Positions 50,591 to 57,686 of a stretch of DNA of 64,000 nucleotides are shown piece by piece (the stretch's first letter is position 1; every line of letters starts with the position of its first letter). The stretch is from positions 52,576-116,575 of the forward strand of contig JAATFX010000142.1 of NCBI GenBank assembly GCA_015654925.1. The letters are read 5' to 3'. Source of the DNA: Enterobacterales bacterium (GTDB lineage: Bacteria > Pseudomonadota > Gammaproteobacteria > Enterobacterales > Enterobacteriaceae). The notes under the pieces are model-generated. The model had not been told where the DNA came from and searched no databases. It worked only from the letters and a program-made list of their open reading frames with translations. Made by a program: the position numbers and the translations under genes.

Positions 50591-52119
50591 ATATCCAGCC
50601 GTTCGCTTCCCTGTCGGCGGTTTTGCGCCTGCATCTGCTGGAGCGTCCGGGCGCGGTGTTTATGCTGGCCCCGGAGACCGGGCAAACCCTGACCTTCGCG
50701 CAACTGGCGCTGGCCGCGCGCCGGACGGCGGCGATGCTGCATGTCCTGGGCCATCGTCCGGGGGATAAAATCGCGCTGCTGCTGCCCGGCGGCGTCCATG
50801 GCGCCACCTTTACCCTGGCGCTGATGATGGCGGGGTATATCGCGGTGCCGCTCAGCCTGCTGGCCGGCGAGGAAACCCTGGGCTGGATTATTGCCCACAG
50901 CCGGTGCCGGGTCGTCGTGACCTGCGGGGAGCATGTCGCGCGCCTGCGCGCCGCGCTGGCGGCGCTGCCCGCGGATCGGCGCCCGGGGATCGCGCTGCAC
51001 GAACCGGATGAGCCGCCACTGGCCCCGGCCAGCGCGCCGCCGCGGCCCCCGGAATTAACCCGCAAGACGCCGGCGTTGCTGATTTACACCTCGGGCACCA
51101 CCGGTAAACCGAAAGGGGTGTTATTAACCCAGGGCAATTTGCTGACGGCGGCGGGCAAAATTGCCCGCTGGCATCAACTGACCCCCCTGGACCGGCTATT
51201 GTGCGCCATGCCGCTGTATCATATCAACGGCCTGGTCATCGGCACCCTGGTGCCGTTTATTACCGGCGGCAGCGTAGTGGCGCCGCGCCGTTTTTCCGTA
51301 TCGGCCTGGTGGGAGATGGTCGGTACCTACCGTTGCAGCTGGCTCAATCTGGTGCCGACCATGATCGCGTTCCTGCTGGATGCGGCCGGCCCCGGCCCCC
51401 GGCGCTTTCCCTGGGTTAAATTCGCGCGCTCCGCCTCGGCCCCGCTGTCGCCATCGCAGCACCGGCGATTCGTCAGCCGTTTCGGCATCCCGGTGATCGA
51501 GGGCATGGGAATGACGGAATCCGCGTCGCTGGCTTTTTGCAATCCCCACGGCGGCGCGGTGTGCGGCAGCGTTGGTTTACCCTGCGGCATTACCGCCGCC
51601 GTATGCGACCGCCAAGGGGCGCATCTGGCGGATAACCGCGCCGGTGAAATTATCCTGCGCGGCGCCAATGTGATGGACGGATATTACCGCGATGCCGCGG
51701 GCAGCGGCGCGGTTATCGATGCGCGCGGATGGCTGCATACCGGCGATTTAGGCCATCGCGATAGCCGGGGGTTTTATTTTATTACCGGCCGGCTGAAAGA
51801 AATTATTATCAAGGGCGGCGAAAATATCGCGCCGCAGGAAATCGATGAGGCCTTGAATGACTTTCCCGCCATCCGCGAGGCCGCCGCGTTTGCCATACCC
51901 GATGCCGCCTATGGCCAAAATATCGCCGCCGCCCTGGTGGTCGACGCCGGCGCGGTGTTGGATGAGACGGCCCTGCGGGATTGGTGCCGGGATAAGCTGG
52001 GCGCGTATAAGGTGCCGGCGCGATTTTATGTGATTGAGGCGCTGCCCCGCGGCGGGTCGGGGAAAATACAGCGCCTGGCGCTATGCGCCCGGCTGGTTAC
52101 ATCCCTCCCCAAAAAATAA
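50587..52119 (+). CDS. sauT: acyl-CoA synthetase (AMP-forming), sulfoacetate-CoA ligase (SauT)-like
   Basis: A 510-residue ANL-superfamily ligase. Core motifs are IYTSGTTGKPKGVLL, GMGMTESA, GWLHTGDLGHRD, the hinge GRLKEIIIKGGENI and the catalytic Lys region PRGGSGKIQRL. Paired with a SauS-like dehydrogenase, it most likely activates sulfoacetate to sulfoacetyl-CoA, as in the Cupriavidus sauST genes; other short carboxylates are possible. It is the third gene of the plus-strand unit. Its last 23 bases overlap the 3' end of the convergent yidE gene, so no separate terminator fits between them. Confidence 0.7.
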   Translation: MNIQPFASLSAVLRLHLLERPGAVFMLAPETGQTLTFAQLALAARRTAAMLHVLGHRPGDKIALLLPGGVHGATFTLALMMAGYIAVPLSLLAGEETLGWIIAHSRCRVVVTCGEHVARLRAALAALPADRRPGIALHEPDEPPLAPASAPPRPPELTRKTPALLIYTSGTTGKPKGVLLTQGNLLTAAGKIARWHQLTPLDRLLCAMPLYHINGLVIGTLVPFITGGSVVAPRRFSVSAWWEMVGTYRCSWLNLVPTMIAFLLDAAGPGPRRFPWVKFARSASAPLSPSQHRRFVSRFGIPVIEGMGMTESASLAFCNPHGGAVCGSVGLPCGITAAVCDRQGAHLADNRAGEIILRGANVMDGYYRDAAGSGAVIDARGWLHTGDLGHRDSRGFYFITGRLKEIIIKGGENIAPQEIDEALNDFPAIREAAAFAIPDAAYGQNIAAALVVDAGAVLDETALRDWCRDKLGAYKVPARFYVIEALPRGGSGKIQRLALCARLVTSLPKK

Positions 52120-53758
52120 GCGCCAGCAATTGGGGCGACAGGATGCGCAGGAACATGACCAGGGGATACACCGTGGCATAAGAGAGCGCCGCCGCGCCGC
52201 TGGTGCCGTGCAGGGCGTTGGCGAAGGCCAGCGCCGGGGGATCGGTCATCGATCCGGCCAGCATGCCGCACAGGCTCAGGTAATTCATCTTGAACGCCAG
52301 CCGCGCCAGCAGGCCGACGCTAATCAGCGGGATAGCGGTAATCAGCGCCCCGTAGGCCAGCCACGATATGCCGTCCCCCTGAATCAGCGTATGCACAAAA
52401 TCCCCCCCGGATTTGAGCCCCACCACCGCCAGGAATAGCACGATGCCCAGTTCGCGCAGCGCCAGGTTGGCGCTGGGAGGCATAAACCAGTACAGCTTGC
52501 CGATACTGCCGATGCGACCCAGGATAATCGCCACCACCAGCGGCCCGCCCGCCAGTCCCAGGCGCAGCGCGGCGGGGAAGCCGGGCACATATACCGGCAG
52601 CGACCCCAGCAGCACCCCCAGGCCTATGCCGATAAACACCGGCAGCATCTGCACTTGCTGCAATTTTTGCTGCGCATTGCCCACCACCGCGGCCACGGCG
52701 TTAATCGCCTCCGGCCGGCCCACCAGATTGAGGATATCGCCGAACTGCAGGCTGGCATTGCTGCCGGCCACCAGCTCGACGCCGGCGCGGTTCAGGCGGG
52801 AAACCACCACGTCGTATTTCTGTTTAAAATGCAGATCGCGAATTTTCTTGCCCAGCACTTTTTCGTTGGTCACTACCACCCGCTCCATGCGCAGGTCGGT
52901 GCCGAGCATGGAAAGCGAGGTATCCACCTGCTGTCCGATCACCAGGCGCGCTTTTTCCAGATCCGGCTTCAAACCCACCAGATGCAGCAGATCGTCGGCC
53001 TGGATAAGCGTGGTGGGCAGGGGAACAATCAGCATGTCGCCGCGTTTGAGGCGCGAGCAAACAATCTCGCTGCTATTAAGCACCGGCACATCCTGCACCG
53101 CCAATCCTACCAGGTTGGCGTTAATCACCCGGATATTCATGGTTTGCAGCTGCGCGTGGCTGGCGCCGCTGTCGCGGTCGTATTGTTGCGCCTCGCGATC
53201 CACATTGATGCGCAGCGCAAAGCGAATCAGCCACATGGTCAGGAGGATGCCGCAGATGCCGAAGGGATAGGCCATGGCATACCCCATCCCCATCTGGCTG
53301 ATCTGCAAGGGGCCGGTGCCCAGATCGGCCAGGATTTGCTGTCCGGCCCCCAGGGCCGGCGTATTGGTGATCGCGCCGGAAAATACCCCGAGCACCACGG
53401 GCAGCGGCACGTTGAACGCTTTGTGGATAATGGCCGCCAGCAGCATGCCCAGCACCACCACCAGCATGGCGAACAGGTTGAGCCGCAGGCCGGAGACGCG
53501 CAGCGAGGAGAAAAAGCCCGGACCGACCTGGATGCCGATGGTGTAGACAAAGAGGATTAAGCCGAATTCCTGGATAAAATGCAGCATATCGCCATTGAGG
53601 CTCAGGCCCGCGGTTTGGGCGAAATGGCCGACGATAATGCCGCCGAACAGCACGCCGCCGATCCCCAGCCCCACGCCATAGATGCGCCAGTTGCCTATCC
53701 ACAACCCTATCACCGCCACCAGCGCCAACATACCGATCGTTAGTGCAATATCACTCAT
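52097..53758 (-). CDS. yidE: YidE-family putative transporter (AspT/AAE family)
   Basis: A 553-residue inner-membrane protein very similar to E. coli YidE: GIGGVLFGGIIVGHF, LILFVYTIGIQVGPGFFSSL, SGAITNTPALGAGQQIL, and SIGKLYWFMPPSANLALREL. Two cytoplasmic TrkA-C (RCK-C) domains lie in the middle (about residues 190-370) between two blocks of five or six helices. The family includes the aspartate:alanine antiporter; the YidE substrate is unknown. It converges on the sauT-like gene with a 23-base overlap. Confidence 0.93.
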   Translation of the reverse strand: MSDIALTIGMLALVAVIGLWIGNWRIYGVGLGIGGVLFGGIIVGHFAQTAGLSLNGDMLHFIQEFGLILFVYTIGIQVGPGFFSSLRVSGLRLNLFAMLVVVLGMLLAAIIHKAFNVPLPVVLGVFSGAITNTPALGAGQQILADLGTGPLQISQMGMGYAMAYPFGICGILLTMWLIRFALRINVDREAQQYDRDSGASHAQLQTMNIRVINANLVGLAVQDVPVLNSSEIVCSRLKRGDMLIVPLPTTLIQADDLLHLVGLKPDLEKARLVIGQQVDTSLSMLGTDLRMERVVVTNEKVLGKKIRDLHFKQKYDVVVSRLNRAGVELVAGSNASLQFGDILNLVGRPEAINAVAAVVGNAQQKLQQVQMLPVFIGIGLGVLLGSLPVYVPGFPAALRLGLAGGPLVVAIILGRIGSIGKLYWFMPPSANLALRELGIVLFLAVVGLKSGGDFVHTLIQGDGISWLAYGALITAIPLISVGLLARLAFKMNYLSLCGMLAGSMTDPPALAFANALHGTSGAAALSYATVYPLVMFLRILSPQLLALIFWGGM

Positions 53759-54022
53759 TGCCGCATCCCTGGGAAATCATTGCGTTATGTAAGGGGATTT
53801 TGTCAGAGGCGGCGCGCCGGAAATGGGGTGGAAAACACAAAAATCCATAATAAATCCATCATGATGACCCTTTTATCATCCGTGCCGACGGCGCCTGGCC
53901 GCGGCGGCCCGCGCCACGGCGCTGGTGCACTATCATCAAGCGCGCGCCCCGCCGTGGTGCATGGGCGCGCCGTCCCACGGCCGCAATGGGCATAACTCGT
54001 TGAACTCTATACGCCTGGCAAA

Positions 54023-54039
54023 TTGGCACGATTCTTTCA
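54023..54039 (+). promoter_or_regulatory. probable sigma-54 (-24/-12) promoter
   Basis: TTGGCACG-ATTC-TTTCA matches the sigma-54 consensus TTGGCACG-N4-TTGCA in the whole -24 block and in all but one base of the -12 block (T for G). GG-to-GC spacing is correct. The start point would be near 54050, giving a leader of about 115 bases that contains both hairpins and the terminator. Confidence 0.6.
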
Positions 54040-54069
54040 TATCATCATCGGCAAGCCGGGCCCGTTCCC

Positions 54070-54115
54070 ATAAGTCTTGAACTTATTATTTTCGTGGTGC
54101 AGGTAACGAAGCCTG
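54070..54115 (+). promoter_or_regulatory. ANTAR-type antitermination leader: tandem hairpins
   Basis: Hairpin 1 is ATAAGT-CTTGA-ACTTAT (54070-54086), 6 bp with a 5-base loop. Hairpin 2 is CAGGT-AACGAA-GCCTG (54100-54115), a 5-bp stem (one U-G pair) closing a hexanucleotide loop with A at position 1 and G at position 4, the known recognition feature of ANTAR-bound RNAs. Its 3' arm (54112-54115) is also the start of the terminator stem, so the two structures exclude each other. Hairpin 1 does not fit the hexaloop rule. The ANTAR protein is encoded at 55304. Confidence 0.75.
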
Positions 54116-54149
54116 ATCCTCCCTACCGGGAAGATCGGGCTTTTTTTTT
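54112..54149 (+). terminator. intrinsic terminator in the leader of the amide operon
   Basis: CCTGATC-C-TCCC pairs with GGGA-A-GATCGGG around a TACC loop: 11 pairs including one G-U, with a single C/A mismatch. It is followed by C and nine T (54141-54149). It ends 15 bases before the amiC-like start codon, so it must be overcome for any expression of the operon. Confidence 0.85.
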
Positions 54150-54164
54150 GGGGGGAGAACGATC

Positions 54165-55307
54165 ATGCGGCAACCTGTGGACATCGGCATCCTGCTGTCA
54201 ACCGACGGCGCCTATCGCCACGTGGCGGCCAGCGCCCTGGCGGGAATGCGCGATGCCATCAATGAAGTCAACGCCGACCCCGCGTTCGACTTCACCCTCA
54301 ACGGCCATCATCATAACCCCCAGGGCCAGCTCGCCGGCTACGGCACGGGTATGGCGCAATTGATGGCGCAGGGCATCCGCCATCTGTTCGGCACCATTAC
54401 GTCCGCCAGCCGCAAAGAAATCATTCCCGATCTGGAACAGCAAAATGCGCTGCTTTGGTATGCCTGCCCCTATGAAGGTTACGAAAGCAGCGAACACGTC
54501 ATTTATCTTGGCGGTTGCCCGAACCAGACTTTGCTGCCGATATTGCGTCTGGCGCTGGCCACCTTCGGCACCCGCGGCTACCTGATCGGGTCCAATTACG
54601 TTTGGGGGTGGGAAAGCAATCGCATCGCCAGGGAAATCATCGAAGCCGCCCATGGCGAAGTCACCGGCGAAAAATATCTCCATCTCGCCGGCGCCCGCCC
54701 GCAAGATCTGATTGGTCCGCTGCTGGATTCCAAACCCGACTTCGTGCTCAACAATCTGGTGGGCGAGTCGTCCTATGACTTCCTGCAACAGCTCGATGCC
54801 GCCTGCCTGCTGCGCGGTCTCGAACTGCCGGTGCTCAGTTGCAACCTCAGCGAAGCCGAACTCGGCCCGATAGGCGACATGCGCGCGCTGCGATTGCTTT
54901 CCTGCGGGCCGTTTTTCGAAGCCGCCGATCCGGCGTTCTGCGCCGCCCAACGCCGCCGCCACCGGGGCATCATGCGCTATTCGCACCATTATACGGGCGG
55001 TTACCTGTCCGTGATGCTGTTTGCCCGCGCCAGACGGCAGACCGGCTGCGACGATCCGCAGCGGATTTGCGAAGCGCTGTACCGCGATGAAAATGTCACC
55101 TTTATGGGCCCGATGAAAATTTCCCGGCGCAACAACCACTGCCATTTGCCGTGTCATATCGCCGAACTGCGTCACGGCGCTTTCAGGCTCATCCATAGCG
55201 AACCCCAACGCCTGGCGCCCGACCCTTATTTAACCGCCACCGATTTACGCGGATGTCTGCCCGCGCGGCCCCATCCGGGCGGCCACCTGCTGAGGATGGT
55301 GAAATGA
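54165..55307 (+). CDS. AmiC-like amide sensor protein
   Basis: A 380-residue type I periplasmic-binding-fold protein without a signal peptide, so cytoplasmic like AmiC. Pseudomonas AmiC (385 residues) binds amides and holds the antiterminator AmiR inactive. Shared landmarks are IGILLSTDG, CPYEGYESSEHVIYLGG, LIGSNYVWGWESNRI, LVGESSYDFLQQLDA and the C-terminal RRNNHCHLPCHIAEL then APDPYLTATDLRG. GGGGGAG 9-14 bases upstream is the ribosome-binding site and directly follows the terminator T-run. Its stop codon overlaps the amiR-like start (ATGA). Confidence 0.87.
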   Translation: MRQPVDIGILLSTDGAYRHVAASALAGMRDAINEVNADPAFDFTLNGHHHNPQGQLAGYGTGMAQLMAQGIRHLFGTITSASRKEIIPDLEQQNALLWYACPYEGYESSEHVIYLGGCPNQTLLPILRLALATFGTRGYLIGSNYVWGWESNRIAREIIEAAHGEVTGEKYLHLAGARPQDLIGPLLDSKPDFVLNNLVGESSYDFLQQLDAACLLRGLELPVLSCNLSEAELGPIGDMRALRLLSCGPFFEAADPAFCAAQRRRHRGIMRYSHHYTGGYLSVMLFARARRQTGCDDPQRICEALYRDENVTFMGPMKISRRNNHCHLPCHIAELRHGAFRLIHSEPQRLAPDPYLTATDLRGCLPARPHPGGHLLRMVK

Positions 55308-55897
55308 CGTTGCTAACCCTGCCGGATTTTAAATCCTGTCCGCTGCTGTTGGTGGACTGCGAAGCGCGCTCGCTGGAAGCGCTGGAAAAAAGCCTGCCGC
55401 GCATGGGCATGCGCTGGCACACGGTCAGCCGCGATGGCGATATTGCCGAAGGCCCGTTTTGCGGCGCGCTGGTGGAACTGGAGCATTTCGCCAGTCCGCG
55501 CGTGCTGGCGCGGCTGAATGCCGGCGGCCTGCCGGTCGTCGCGCTGATGTCCCACGAAGCGCTGTCGCAAATCCAGCGGGCCATCGCGCTGGGCGCCACC
55601 GCGCTGCTGCATAAACCCATCAACCAGCGCGCCATCTATACCACGCTGATGATGGCCATCGGCCTGCGTCAGCAGCTCAATCAAGACGGCCGCGAACTGG
55701 ACGTAATGCGCCGCCGGCTGGATAGCGCGCCGCTGCTGTCCCAAACGCTGGCCGCGCTGATGGTCGAACGCGATATCAGCGAGGAAGACGCCTACGCCTG
55801 GCTGCGTAGCGAATCGATGCGCTGCAACTGGCGCATCGACGAACTCTGCCAGTCGTTGCAAAACCGCCGCCGGCGCAAATGGCGGGGAGGATGTTAA
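55304..55897 (+). CDS. AmiR-like ANTAR antitermination regulator
   Basis: A 197-residue RNA-binding regulator, almost the length of AmiR (196). The N-terminal ~120 residues form a pseudo-receiver without the phosphoryl Asp pattern (LLLVDCEARSLEALEKSLP). A coiled-coil linker follows (LRQQLNQDGRELDVMRRRL). The C-terminal ANTAR domain contains LAALMVERDISEEDAYAWLR and SESMRCNWRIDELC, matching the three-helix AmiR pattern. Freed from its AmiC-like partner by an amide, it should bind the leader at 54070-54115 and prevent termination at 54149. The coupled ATGA start gives near 1:1 synthesis with its partner. Confidence 0.86.
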   Translation: MTLLTLPDFKSCPLLLVDCEARSLEALEKSLPRMGMRWHTVSRDGDIAEGPFCGALVELEHFASPRVLARLNAGGLPVVALMSHEALSQIQRAIALGATALLHKPINQRAIYTTLMMAIGLRQQLNQDGRELDVMRRRLDSAPLLSQTLAALMVERDISEEDAYAWLRSESMRCNWRIDELCQSLQNRRRRKWRGGC

Positions 55898-55899
55898 AC

Positions 55900-56748
55900 A
55901 TGTCGACCCTGCGTCATATCCTGCGCCGGCCGATGCTTTGCCTGGCGGCTCTTTTTATCGCCCTGGTGGTACTGGCCGCGCTGCTGGCCCCCTGGTGCGC
56001 GCCCTTCAATCCCAACGAACAGTTTACCGAAGGGCTGACGATGGACGGCGCGCCGCTGTCGCCGGACGGCACATTCTGGCTCGGCACCGACTTGCTGGGC
56101 CGCGACCTGCTGTCCCGGCTGATTTACGGCGCGCGCACCTCGCTGCTGGTGGGGGTGGCCGCCAACGGCCTAGCGGTGTTAATCGGCACGCTGGTCGGCC
56201 TGGTGGCCGGCTATGCGCAGGGCAAAATCGGCAGCCTGTTGATGCGCCTGACCGATTTGATGATGGCGTTTCCGGCCCTGTTGCTGGCCATTACGCTGGC
56301 GGCGATTTTTCAGCCCAGCGTATGGATCGTCGCGTTGGTGATTGCGATGGTGAATTGGGTGCAGATTGCCCGGGTGATTTACGCCGAAACCACCGCCCTG
56401 AGCGCCAGGGACTTCGTGGCGGTGGAAAAAACCCTGGGCGCCGGACCCTGGCGCATCCTGGTGGTGCATTTGCTGCCGCATCTGGTGCCGACCATTCTGG
56501 TCTGGGCCACCCTAGGCATCTCCACCACCGTGCTGCTGGAAGCGACGCTGTCGTTCCTCGGCGTCGGCGTCCAGCCGCCGACCGCCAGCTGGGGCAATAT
56601 TATTTTCGAAAGCCAGACCTATTTTACCTCGGCCCCCTGGCTGGTGTTTTTCCCCGGCGCCGCCATCGTGATGCTCTCGCTGGCATTCAACCTGCTGGGC
56701 GACGCGCTGCGCGATGTACTGGACCCCACGTTGAAAGGACGTACCTGA
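55900..56748 (+). CDS. peptide-type ABC permease (DppC-like) of the amide operon
   Basis: A 282-residue permease. PFNPNEQFTEGLTMDGAPLS, FWLGTDLLGRDLLSRLIYGA and the loop DFVAVEKTLGAGPWRILVVH define the DppC class. The ATG at 55900 lies 9 bases after GGAGG and 2 bases after the amiR-like stop; in-frame ATGs at 55879 and 55891 are less suitable. Gene order is DppC-DppB, the reverse of the importer at 12 kb. It is joined to the next gene by TGATG. Confidence 0.88.
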   Translation: MSTLRHILRRPMLCLAALFIALVVLAALLAPWCAPFNPNEQFTEGLTMDGAPLSPDGTFWLGTDLLGRDLLSRLIYGARTSLLVGVAANGLAVLIGTLVGLVAGYAQGKIGSLLMRLTDLMMAFPALLLAITLAAIFQPSVWIVALVIAMVNWVQIARVIYAETTALSARDFVAVEKTLGAGPWRILVVHLLPHLVPTILVWATLGISTTVLLEATLSFLGVGVQPPTASWGNIIFESQTYFTSAPWLVFFPGAAIVMLSLAFNLLGDALRDVLDPTLKGRT

Positions 56749-57674
56749 TGCTGATTTTCCTTAGCCGGCGGTTTGGCCATGCGCTGCTGATTCTCCTGGG
56801 CGTAACGTTGATCAGTTATCTGCTGCTATTTATGCTGCCGGCCGATCCGGCGCGGCAAATCGCCGGGCGCAGCGCCTCGCCGGAAGTGGTGGCCAGCATC
56901 CGCCACCAACTGGGCCTGGATCTGCCGTTCTACCTGCAATATTGGCACTATCTGACCGGCCTGCTGCACGGCGATTTGGGCCGCTCGTTTATCCAGCGCA
57001 GCGAAGTCGGCGAACTGATCGCCGCCCGTATCGGCCCGTCGCTGGAACTGATGGCCGCCGGTATTTTCTGCGAACTGGTGCTGGGCATTGTGCTGGGATC
57101 GCTGGCGGCTTTGCGCCGGGGCGGGGTGGCGGACAAGCTGCTGATGGCATTCTCGTTTGTCGGCGTCTCGGCGCCGCAGTTTATCGCCGCCATGCTGTTT
57201 CTTTATGTGTTCGCGGTGGTGCTGAACTGGTTCCCCATGGGGGGCTATGGCGGTTTTGCGCACCTGGCGCTGCCGGCGCTGACGCTGGGCATTCTGGGCA
57301 GCGGCTGGTATTCGCGCATGCTGCGCTCCTCGATGATTGAAGTGTTGCATCAGGATTTTATCCGCACCGCGCGCGCCAAGGGGCTGAGCCGCGTCCGCGT
57401 GATCTGCCGGCATGTCCTGCCCAACGCCATTTTGCCGCTGATACCGATGATCGGCATCGATATCGGTATTTTTATCGGCGGTCTGGTGGTGGTGGAGTCG
57501 GTGTTCGGCTGGCCCGGTATCGGCCAACTGGCCTGGCAGGCTATACAGCAAGTGGATATTCCGGTCATTGTCGGCGTCACTACCGTGTCGGCCGTGGCCA
57601 TCGTATTGGGTAATTTAATCGCGGACCTGGCTTTGCCCTGGGTTGATCCCCGCATTGACGTAAAAAAACAGTAG
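56748..57674 (+). CDS. peptide-type ABC permease (DppB-like) of the amide operon
   Basis: A 308-residue permease. The N-terminus MLIFLSRRFGHALLILLGVT and the EAA loop FIRTARAKGLSRVRVICRHV are typical. The frame is open far upstream (to 55938), but that part is the preceding gene read in another frame; the start at 56748 overlaps the previous stop by one base. It ends 12 bases before the binding-protein gene. Confidence 0.88.
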   Translation: MLIFLSRRFGHALLILLGVTLISYLLLFMLPADPARQIAGRSASPEVVASIRHQLGLDLPFYLQYWHYLTGLLHGDLGRSFIQRSEVGELIAARIGPSLELMAAGIFCELVLGIVLGSLAALRRGGVADKLLMAFSFVGVSAPQFIAAMLFLYVFAVVLNWFPMGGYGGFAHLALPALTLGILGSGWYSRMLRSSMIEVLHQDFIRTARAKGLSRVRVICRHVLPNAILPLIPMIGIDIGIFIGGLVVVESVFGWPGIGQLAWQAIQQVDIPVIVGVTTVSAVAIVLGNLIADLALPWVDPRIDVKKQ

Positions 57675-57686
57675 AGGAGTGGGAAC

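Larger units (their letters stand above)
53759..54164 (+). promoter_or_regulatory. 406-bp control region of the amide operon, with NtrC-like sites
   Basis: Between yidE and the amiC-like gene there is no gene. TGGTGCA occurs at 53923-53929 and 53955-53961, 32 bp (three helical turns) apart. The first is part of GCCAC-N7-GTGCA, close to the NtrC site TGCAC-N7-GTGCA. They lie 62-100 bp upstream of a -24/-12 promoter, the usual enhancer position. Further downstream come the leader hairpins listed separately. Confidence 0.45.

Noticed and set aside
53951..53961. Second full NtrC site
   Set aside because: Only one half (GTGCA) is good; the partner half at the right distance is GCCCC. It is kept as a half-site in the regulatory description only.
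54070..54086. Hairpin 1 of the leader as a canonical ANTAR hexaloop
   Set aside because: The loop is CTTGA, five bases without the A1/G4 pattern. It is reported as a hairpin but not as a consensus ANTAR element.
55938..56747. 270-codon N-terminal extension of the DppB-like permease
   Set aside because: It is the DppC-like gene read in another frame; the true start at 56748 overlaps the previous stop codon and gives the family N-terminus.
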